From Gemmatimonadota bacterium (GTDB taxonomy: Bacteria; Gemmatimonadota; Gemmatimonadetes; Gemmatimonadales; GWC2-71-9), in NCBI GenBank assembly GCA_029884275.1, contig JAOUIC010000039.1, positions 1 through 9,144 of the forward strand: a stretch of 9,144 nucleotides of DNA, read 5' to 3'. Below, one piece after another: positions 1 through 4,956 of this stretch. The notes under the pieces were generated by a model, which was given only the letters and a program-made list of their open reading frames with translations, searched no databases and was not told the origin of the DNA. Each line of letters opens with the position of its first letter. Positions within the stretch are counted from its first letter, which is position 1. The position numbers and the translations under genes were made by a program.

Positions 1-395
1 CGCTGGTGCCCGAGGACTACATCCACCGGGTGGGCCGCACCGCGCGGAACGAGCTGACCGGCGAGGCCTACACCTTGGTGGCGCCGGAGGAGGAAGGGGA
101 GCTCAAGGCGATCGAGCGGGCGGTCGGCCGCAAGCTCCCGCGGGTCATCATCCCCGACTTCGACTACGCCGCGAAGCCGGCCACGAAGCTCGAGGTACCG
201 CTGAAGGACCGTATCGCCGAGATCCGGGCCCGCAAGGCGAGCGAGCGGCAGCGTGCCGCGGAGAAGGCGGCACGGAAGGCGGCGGGGCAGGGCGGTGCAT
301 CGGAGAGGCCGAGGCCATCAGGCGCGCCATCGTACGGCGGGCCGCGGAAGGGTTCATCGTCCGGGAACCGCCACTACCGACGCGGTTCCCGTTAG
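1..395 (+). CDS. DEAD-box ATP-dependent RNA helicase, C-terminal fragment
   Basis: Only the last ~131 codons are present; the reading frame starts at base 3 and the true start lies upstream of the window. The fragment opens with PEDYIHRVGRTAR, the helicase motif VI (HRVGRTAR) of superfamily 2 DEAD-box enzymes, whose arginines contact ATP. It continues with a GEAYTLVAPEEEGELKAIE stretch typical of the end of the second RecA-like domain in RhlE-type proteins. After about residue 65 it becomes a basic, low-complexity tail rich in Arg, Lys, Ala, Gly and Ser, ending HYRRGSR. In this family such tails bind RNA non-specifically. The enzyme would unwind or remodel RNA in the cytoplasm, for example in ribosome assembly or mRNA decay. 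RhlE-like is my best subfamily guess, but the DEAD box itself is outside the window. The stop is TAG at 393-395. Confidence 0.93.
   Translation, partial: LVPEDYIHRVGRTARNELTGEAYTLVAPEEEGELKAIERAVGRKLPRVIIPDFDYAAKPATKLEVPLKDRIAEIRARKASERQRAAEKAARKAAGQGGASERPRPSGAPSYGGPRKGSSSGNRHYRRGSR
362..391 (+). terminator. perfect 10-bp hairpin at the end of the helicase gene
   Basis: Bases 362-371 (CGGGAACCGC) are exactly complementary in reverse to 382-391 (GCGGTTCCCG), with a 10-nt loop at 372-381. The structure ends one base before the helicase stop codon, so it lies inside the last codons. No T-tract follows, so it is not a textbook intrinsic terminator. In a GC-rich genome it may still act as a transcript 3'-end stabiliser or a weak terminator separating the helicase from the SYLF gene. 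Pairing is seen directly; function is inferred. Confidence 0.45.
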
Positions 396-478
396 CAGGA
401 CAGGTATCACGCCGGCTTAGCCAGTATCGCCGGGCTGGAGCACAGCGGTCCACCTCTTCCCTCAACGGAGGCGATGGT

Positions 479-1009
479 ATGAACACGACGTTTCGCCTGC
501 ATGGGTGGCAGTTGCTGGTCGCGCTGCTCGTCGCAAGCGCCTCGCCCGCATTCGCCCAGAAGGGCGTTACCGAGGCCATGGCCGAGTTCACCAAGGCAGA
601 CCCCAAGCTGCAGAAGGCGATCAACGCGGCGGCGGGATACGCCATCTTCCCCTCGGTGGGCAAGGGCGCCATCGGCATCGGCGGCGCCCACGGCAAGGGA
701 TGGGTCTACCAGGGTGGCGCGCTGGTCGGTGAGACCAAGCTGACCCAGGTCACCGTCGGTCTCCAGCTGGGCGGACAGGCCTATCGCGAGCTGATCCTGT
801 TCAAGGACAAGACCGCGCTGGAGGATTTCAAGCGCGGCAATTTCGAACTCAGCGCGCAGGCCTCCGCCGTCGCCGTGACCGCGGGCGCCAGTGCCGACCT
901 CAAGTACAACGGCGGCGTCGCGATTCTCACGATGGCCAAGGGCGGGCTGATGTACGAGGCCAGCGTCGGGGGGCAGAAGTTCAGCTACAAGCCGGCGGGA
1001 AAGGATTGA
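479..1009 (+). CDS. secreted SYLF (Ysc84) domain lipid-binding protein
   Basis: This is a 176-residue protein. An N-terminal signal peptide is visible: a short polar start with one Arg, a hydrophobic core (LLVALLVAS) and an AxA cleavage site after Ala26 (SPAFA-QK). The mature part is almost entirely a SYLF/Ysc84 domain. Recognisable blocks are GYAIFPSVGKGAIGIGGAHG (53-72), LTQVTVGLQLGGQAYRELI (88-106), GNFELSAQASAVAVTAGAS (120-138) and KGGLMYEASVGGQKFSY near the C-terminus. In eukaryotes SYLF domains bind phosphoinositides and actin; bacterial members are exported and their role is poorly defined, perhaps envelope lipid binding. The start is fixed by GGAGG at 467-471, seven bases before ATG 479; another ATG at 474 is out of frame. 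It stands alone between the helicase and a repeat-filled gap. Confidence 0.93.
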   Translation: MNTTFRLHGWQLLVALLVASASPAFAQKGVTEAMAEFTKADPKLQKAINAAAGYAIFPSVGKGAIGIGGAHGKGWVYQGGALVGETKLTQVTVGLQLGGQAYRELILFKDKTALEDFKRGNFELSAQASAVAVTAGASADLKYNGGVAILTMAKGGLMYEASVGGQKFSYKPAGKD

Positions 1010-1034
1010 CGCTGGGTTGGGGCGAAGCTCCATG

Positions 1035-1148
1035 CCGTCCCGAGCGCAGCGAGGGACCTGCTTCCCCGTGCTGTACCGTCGTGCTCCACGACGACCCGAA
1101 CCACCAGCACGGTACAGCAGGCCCCTCACTCCGTTCGGGGCGGGACGG
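1035..1148. repeat. imperfect long inverted repeat, units A and B
   Basis: Unit A begins CCGTCCCGAGCGCAGCGAGG at 1035. Unit B ends TCGGGGCGGGACGG at 1148. The reverse complement of A (1035 to about 1085) aligns with B (about 1106-1148) with small gaps and a few mismatches; shared blocks include AGCAC, GGTACAGCA, CCCTC and GGGACGG. A perfect 7-bp stem with a CTC loop (CGTCGTG 1077-1083 / CACGACG 1087-1093) sits between the arms. The whole element could fold into one long hairpin in RNA from either strand. It lies between convergent genes and so may serve as a bidirectional terminator or be a REP-like mobile repeat. Translated, the repeat gives the PERSEGPA-type peptides often seen as spurious proteins in draft genomes (recalled, not checked). 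Confidence 0.8.
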
Positions 1149-1180
1149 TGATTGGATGGCTTCCGGAGCGAGTTCCCAGT

Positions 1181-1221
1181 CACCAGCACGGTACAGCAGG
1201 CCCCTCACCCCGTTCGGGGCG
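1181..1221. repeat. direct third copy (unit C) of the intergenic repeat
   Basis: Bases 1181-1221 match 1102-1142 (part of unit B) at 40 of 41 positions; the only difference is T1130 versus C1209. In unit C the change completes a CCCC-GTTC-GGGG mini-hairpin. Copy C ends six bases before the stop codon of the minus-strand MFS gene and lacks the terminal GGGACGG of unit B. It is oriented like B, so the array is A (inverted), B, C. The stretch between B and C (1149-1180) shows no further repeat. Confidence 0.85.
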
Positions 1222-1226
1222 ATTCG

Positions 1227-2396
1227 TCATTGGGGTGGTTTCGTCGCCGGACGCAGCGTGAGGGGCAGCGTTGCAAGCGCCAGGACGCCGGCCACGATGA
1301 ACGGCACCCCGACTCCCCACGCCTCCATCATCGCCCCGCCCGCGATCGGGAAGACTACCCGCGATACCCCTCCGAAGGTGTGCTGCACTCCCATGTAGAG
1401 TCCGCGGTCGCTGCCCGGCACGACGTGCGACAGCTGCCCGGTGACCGCCGGGAAGAGGAACGCGGTGCCGATCGGCATCAGGGTGAAGCCGATGAACAGG
1501 GTGGCGAGGTGATCCGCCCACCCGGTCGCGGCGAGTCCCAGGGCCAGGAGGACGATGCCGAGCCGTGAGAGCCGGGCCTCACCCAGCAGGCCCACCATCC
1601 TTCCCAGCACCAGGCTCCGGACGATGACGCCCATGCCGCCGAGGTACATCACGAAGTAGCCGATGGTATGCTCGGTGACGCCGAGCCGGGCGGAGAGCAG
1701 CAGCGGGACGATCATGATGGTGCCGTAGAACGCCCCGATGGCCACGGTGTACGTCCAGATGAGGCGCGAGGCCGGCTCGCCCCAATGGAGGAGGGTCCGC
1801 CGGATGACCGCGCGGCTGGTGAGGGTCGAGGGTACCTGGAAACTGGCGGAGTGCCTGAACTCGCGGGCTTCCCTGAGCGTGACCCGTGCGAACGCGGCGA
1901 CCAGCAGGGCCAGCGCCGCCGCGCCGATCCCGGGCGCGTGCCGTCCGCCCACGGCGGTGAGGAGCGAACCGAACGCCGGCCCCGCCACTGCGCCGAGGCT
2001 GGTCACTGCGGAGAGCCATCCGAGGCTCTGGGTGCGCTTCTCCGGCTCGGTGGCGTCGGCGACGTACGCCTGCACCACGCCGATCGTCCCGCCCCCCACG
2101 CCCTGGACCACCCGGGAGATCAGCAGCGCCCAGTACGAGCCCGCGAAGGCGAAGAGCAGGTACGCGCCCGCCGTGACCAGCAGGCCGGCGAGAATGGCCG
2201 GCCGCCGGCCGCGGTGGTCGGAAAACCGGCCCCAGACCGGCGCCACCAGCAGTTGTGCGACCGAGAAGGCGGAGATGAGGACCCCGACACCCGTGGCGCT
2301 GACGCCGAGGTCGGTGGCGTAATAGGGGAGAAGGGGCACGATCATCGTGAGCCCCACCATGTCCACGAACGCCACGACGAACAGAACGGGGAGCAT
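1227..2396 (-). CDS. MFS efflux transporter, TetA/DHA1-like
   Basis: This is a 389-residue integral membrane protein of the major facilitator superfamily, with the length and hydrophobic pattern of a 12-TM drug:H+ antiporter. Family signatures are clear: DMVGLTMIVPLLPYYA in TM1 (12-27); motif A GRFSDHRGRR in the TM2-TM3 loop (56-65); RVVQGVGGG, motif B, in TM4 (95-103); and GAVAGPAFG, the antiporter motif C, in TM5 (135-143). A degenerate second-half motif A follows (LGRMVGLLGEARL). It would export a small molecule at the inner membrane using the proton gradient; the substrate cannot be told from sequence. The ATG at 2396 is the first good start after an in-frame stop at 2430-2432, and no Shine-Dalgarno precedes it. 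It is convergent with the SYLF gene and divergent from the kinase/phosphatase cluster. Confidence 0.93.
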   Translation of the reverse strand: MLPVLFVVAFVDMVGLTMIVPLLPYYATDLGVSATGVGVLISAFSVAQLLVAPVWGRFSDHRGRRPAILAGLLVTAGAYLLFAFAGSYWALLISRVVQGVGGGTIGVVQAYVADATEPEKRTQSLGWLSAVTSLGAVAGPAFGSLLTAVGGRHAPGIGAAALALLVAAFARVTLREAREFRHSASFQVPSTLTSRAVIRRTLLHWGEPASRLIWTYTVAIGAFYGTIMIVPLLLSARLGVTEHTIGYFVMYLGGMGVIVRSLVLGRMVGLLGEARLSRLGIVLLALGLAATGWADHLATLFIGFTLMPIGTAFLFPAVTGQLSHVVPGSDRGLYMGVQHTFGGVSRVVFPIAGGAMMEAWGVGVPFIVAGVLALATLPLTLRPATKPPQ

Positions 2397-2404
2397 GGGT
2401 GGGG

Positions 2405-2433
2405 ATACTGTCGCCAGCGGGCCGGAACCTCAA
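2405..2433 (-). promoter_or_regulatory. candidate sigma70-type promoter for the MFS gene
   Basis: Read on the minus strand, TTGAGG (2433-2428, 4/6 to TTGACA) is followed after exactly 17 bp by CAGTAT (2410-2405, matching TATAAT at its A2, A5 and T6 positions). Only 8 bases separate the -10 from the ATG at 2396, so transcription would begin at or within a base or two of the start codon. This fits the missing Shine-Dalgarno and suggests a leaderless mRNA. Both boxes are weak, so chance is possible. Confidence 0.35.
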
Positions 2434-2522
2434 GGTGGCGCCTTCTGGCGCACGGTCCTTCCGCCCCACATCTTGCTGGGGGCGCGGGAGGGGACGGGAC
2501 TGCTTCAGCTGCCCTCAACCTC

Positions 2523-2528
2523 GAGGTG
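2523..2528 (+). promoter_or_regulatory. Shine-Dalgarno deciding the start of the four-TM gene
   Basis: GAGGTG at 2523-2528 places a GAGG core six bases before ATG 2533. This supports 2533 rather than the in-frame ATG 186 bases upstream, which lies inside the opposite-strand transporter gene. Confidence 0.6.
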
Positions 2529-2532
2529 TCGC

Positions 2533-2976
2533 ATGGGGAGGATCATCGGTGCGGTGGTCGCGGGTTACGTCGTGATGTTCGTGACGGTGTTCCTGCTGAT
2601 GACGGCGGCCTGGCTGGTGATGGGCGCCGACGGCGCGTTCGAAGCCGGCAGCTGGCAGATCACCTTCGCCTGGATCGCGGTCTCGATCGTGGTGTCTCTC
2701 GCCGCCGCCTTCGCCGGGGGCCGCGCCTGCTCGGCCATCGCGAGGGATCCCCGTGGTCCGACCTACCTGATGGGGCTGGTCTTCGTGCTGGGGGTGGTGT
2801 TCGCGATCCCGGTACTCACCGCCGCCCCCGACGCGATGGCGGCCCTCGGCCCGCGCCCCGACGAGCTCCCGATGATGGACGCGATGACGAAGGCGCAGCA
2901 GCCAGCCTGGACCGCGCTGCTGAACCCGGTGCTGGGTGTGGCGGGGGTGTGGCTCGGGGCCAGGAAGCCGGCCTGA
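2533..2976 (+). CDS. small four-TM membrane protein, function unknown
   Basis: This 147-residue protein is one I do not recognise as a named family. Four hydrophobic segments are visible: about residues 4-28 (starting IIGAVVAGYVVMFVTVFLL), 43-64, 76-96 and 127-143, with little soluble sequence apart from an acidic, Met/Pro-rich loop at about 98-126. It should sit in the cytoplasmic membrane. The frame is open upstream to an ATG at 2347, but that would overlap the divergent MFS gene and its promoter region and add a non-hydrophobic, Gly/Pro-rich leader. ATG 2533 has GAGG at 2523-2526, six bases upstream, and directly begins the first TM segment. It lies 33 bp upstream of the PP2C gene and is probably the first gene of that operon. 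A membrane partner of the phosphatase/kinase pair is possible but untested. Confidence 0.75.
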   Translation: MGRIIGAVVAGYVVMFVTVFLLMTAAWLVMGADGAFEAGSWQITFAWIAVSIVVSLAAAFAGGRACSAIARDPRGPTYLMGLVFVLGVVFAIPVLTAAPDAMAALGPRPDELPMMDAMTKAQQPAWTALLNPVLGVAGVWLGARKPA

Positions 2977-3009
2977 CCAACGGAACAGCGGCGACGGAGG
3001 AGCCCAGGT

Positions 3010-3975
3010 ATGACATTCTCCTTGTGGCGCAGGAAAGATCCGGCGACGCCGGAGAGCGGAGCGCCGGCTGGAGCGGCCGCCGGCGCCCCGACCGTGGCCG
3101 CACCACCGGCTCCGATGCCGGCGGTGACGGAAACGAAGCCGACCGACGACCAGATCGACTGTTTCGGCATGACGCACCAGGGCAAGGTGCGAAAGACGAA
3201 CCAGGACCACTTCCTGATCTGCTCGCTGCACCGCCAGATGATGCTCCACGGCACCAGCCTCACCGACCTCGGCGCCCTGCCGGTGGGCCGGGAGCGGATG
3301 GCGTTCCTCGCCATGGTGGCGGACGGGGTCGGCAGCGGGGCCCGGGGCGGGGAGGCGAGCCGCCACGCCGTCGAGTGGCTGACGCGCTACGTCGCGGAGG
3401 CGATGCAGGCGTACTACGTGACCGACGCCACGGCGGAAGGGTTCGTCCAGGCGCTCAGTGAGGCCGCGTACCGGGCCCACGCCTCGATGCAGGATCTCCA
3501 GCGGGCCGACTCCGACCTGGAGGGAATGGCCACCACGCTCACCATGCTGCTCTTCGTCTGGCCCTGGGTGAACGTGCTGCAGGTGGGCGACTCCCGTTAC
3601 TATCGGTATGAGAACGGGGAGTTGACCCAAGTCACCCGCGACCAGACCATGGCGGCAGCGCTGGTGGAGCAGGGGGTGTTTTCGCCCGAGGAGGCCGGGC
3701 GGACCCGCTGGGCCAACGTCCTGTCCAGTTCCCTCGGGGGCAAGCAGACGGAGCCGGTCGTCTCGAGGCTGCCCTCGAACCTGAGCGTGGTCCACCTGCT
3801 GTGCAGCGACGGCCTGACCAAGCACGTGTCCGACGAGCGGATCAGGGAGCGGCTGGCAAATCTGACCTCGGCCCGCCAGGCCTGTGAGGCGCTCATCGAG
3901 GACGCGCTGGAGGGCGGTGGCAGCGACAACATCACCGTCGTGGTCGGCCGGGCCACTCCGAGGCCGGCGGCCTGA
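3010..3975 (+). CDS. PP2C-family Ser/Thr protein phosphatase
   Basis: This 321-residue soluble protein would dephosphorylate phospho-Ser/Thr using two bound Mn/Mg ions. After a short basic start (MTFSLWRRK) and an Ala/Pro/Gly-rich linker (about 16-40), the PP2C domain runs from about 48 to 315. Metal-ligand motifs are in the usual order: KTNQD (Asp66), VADGVGSG (Asp105-Gly106), GMATTLTML (172-180), VGDSRYYRY (Asp194), CSDGLTKHVSDE (Asp267) and GGGSDNITVVV (Asp306-Asn307). The common NED and DGMGG forms are here NQD and DGVGS, but every aspartate is retained, so it should be active. GGAGG at 2996-3000 precedes ATG 3010. There is no TM segment, so it is cytosolic. The acetamidase-like gene follows after 30 bp and the Ser/Thr kinase after that, making the kinase a plausible partner whose autophosphorylation it reverses. 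Confidence 0.95.
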   Translation: MTFSLWRRKDPATPESGAPAGAAAGAPTVAAPPAPMPAVTETKPTDDQIDCFGMTHQGKVRKTNQDHFLICSLHRQMMLHGTSLTDLGALPVGRERMAFLAMVADGVGSGARGGEASRHAVEWLTRYVAEAMQAYYVTDATAEGFVQALSEAAYRAHASMQDLQRADSDLEGMATTLTMLLFVWPWVNVLQVGDSRYYRYENGELTQVTRDQTMAAALVEQGVFSPEEAGRTRWANVLSSSLGGKQTEPVVSRLPSNLSVVHLLCSDGLTKHVSDERIRERLANLTSARQACEALIEDALEGGGSDNITVVVGRATPRPAA

Positions 3976-4005
3976 ATCAGAGCTGTCTCGTCTTCGAGGA
4001 GGACA

Positions 4006-4953
4006 ATGCTGCTCGCGTCGCTGCTCGCCACTGCCGCCCTGATGCAGGACACCGTCCGCTTCACTCCGACCATCCAGCAACCCACCTTCGCGGTCCGGGA
4101 GCCGGTCCTCACGGTGAAGCCCAACACGGTGCTGATCAGCCGGACCCATTTCGGGCCCTACTACACCCCGGAGGACGGCGCCTTCCCGGGGGAGGTGGGG
4201 CCGGTCTTCGTCGAGGGGGCCACGACGAACGACATGCTGGTGGTGGAGATCATCAAGGTCCGGCCCAACTACAAGTACGCCGCCGCGAAGCTCTACCCCG
4301 ACTTCGGCGGCCTGGCGGCCGATGCCAGGGTCCGGATGCTGAACGACCCGAACCCGGGAAGGCGGTACCTCTGGCAGCTGGACACCGTGGCGATGACCGG
4401 CACCACCACGCTGCCGAACAGCCGGATGAAGCAGGTGACGGTGGACCTGCGCCCGATGCTGGGACGCGTGGCGGTGGCGCCGCGCGGGGGCGAGGCGTTC
4501 ACCGGGCTCTGGCCCGGCAACTACGGCGGCAACATGGACGCCCCGGAGGTGAAGGAGGGGACCACAGTGTATCTCCCCATCTTTCACGACGGCGCCTACT
4601 TCTATTTCGGCGACGGCCATGCCCGGCAGGGCCAGGGCGAGGTCGCCGGCACCGGACTCGAGACCAGCATGGACGTGGTGATCCGGCTCGACGTCATCAA
4701 GGGCAAGCCGATCGACTGGCCCAGGCTCGAGGACAAGGACTACATCATGGTGGCGGGGAGCGCCCGGCCGCTGATCGACGCCTTCCGGCTGGCGCACATC
4801 GAGCTGATCGAGTGGCTGGAGCAGGACTACGGCTTCGACAAGTGGGACGCCTACGCCCTGCTGGGCCAGGTGGCGGAGAGCTCCGTCGCCAACATCGTGG
4901 ACCCCAACTACACCGTGGTGGCCAAGTTCCCCAAGCGGTTCCTGCCCCGATGA
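4006..4953 (+). CDS. acetamidase/formamidase family protein
   Basis: This 315-residue protein belongs to the FmdA/AmdA amidase family, which hydrolyses formamide or acetamide to ammonia and the acid. The conserved centre is GNYGGNMDAPEVKEG (171-185), TVYLPIFHDGAYFYFGDGHA (187-206) and RQGQGEVAGTGLETSMDV (207-224); the GDxHxxQGxGE block is the family hallmark. The first ~13 residues (MLLASLLATAALM) are hydrophobic and followed by QDTVRF, which suggests a short signal peptide without a strong positive N-region, so export is likely but unproven. The start is supported by GAGGAGG at 3996-4002. The stop TGA (4951-4953) lies 3 bp before the kinase ATG, implying translational coupling. Family identity is clear; the real substrate is unknown, and a secreted homologue may not be a classical nitrogen-assimilation amidase. 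Confidence 0.88.
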   Translation: MLLASLLATAALMQDTVRFTPTIQQPTFAVREPVLTVKPNTVLISRTHFGPYYTPEDGAFPGEVGPVFVEGATTNDMLVVEIIKVRPNYKYAAAKLYPDFGGLAADARVRMLNDPNPGRRYLWQLDTVAMTGTTTLPNSRMKQVTVDLRPMLGRVAVAPRGGEAFTGLWPGNYGGNMDAPEVKEGTTVYLPIFHDGAYFYFGDGHARQGQGEVAGTGLETSMDVVIRLDVIKGKPIDWPRLEDKDYIMVAGSARPLIDAFRLAHIELIEWLEQDYGFDKWDAYALLGQVAESSVANIVDPNYTVVAKFPKRFLPR

Positions 4954-4956
4954 TTG

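Noticed and set aside
412..433. CCGGC/GCCGG stem downstream of the helicase stop as a terminator
   Set aside because: Only 5 bp with a 12-nt loop and no T-tract; the 10-bp stem at 362-391 is far stronger.
981..1398. short open frames on both strands giving PERSEGPA-type peptides
   Set aside because: They are translations of the intergenic repeat units A-C, with no ribosome binding site and no conserved domain.
2347..2532. upstream in-frame ATG for the four-TM protein
   Set aside because: It would overlap the divergent MFS gene and promoter region and add a Gly/Pro-rich leader; ATG 2533 has a Shine-Dalgarno and starts directly in a TM segment.
3061..3086. 8-bp inverted repeat GCGCCGGC/GCCGGCGC in the PP2C linker
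   Set aside because: It lies in an Ala/Gly/Pro codon-rich stretch where such GC palindromes arise easily by chance; not longer than background in this window.
1668..3461. 597-codon open frame on the plus strand
   Set aside because: It crosses the MFS gene in antisense and the four-TM and PP2C genes in another frame; the translation is low-complexity Arg/Gly/Asp-rich.
4954..4956. TTG as start codon of the kinase
   Set aside because: ATG follows immediately at 4957 and is the more usual initiator; the difference is a single residue, so it cannot be settled from sequence.
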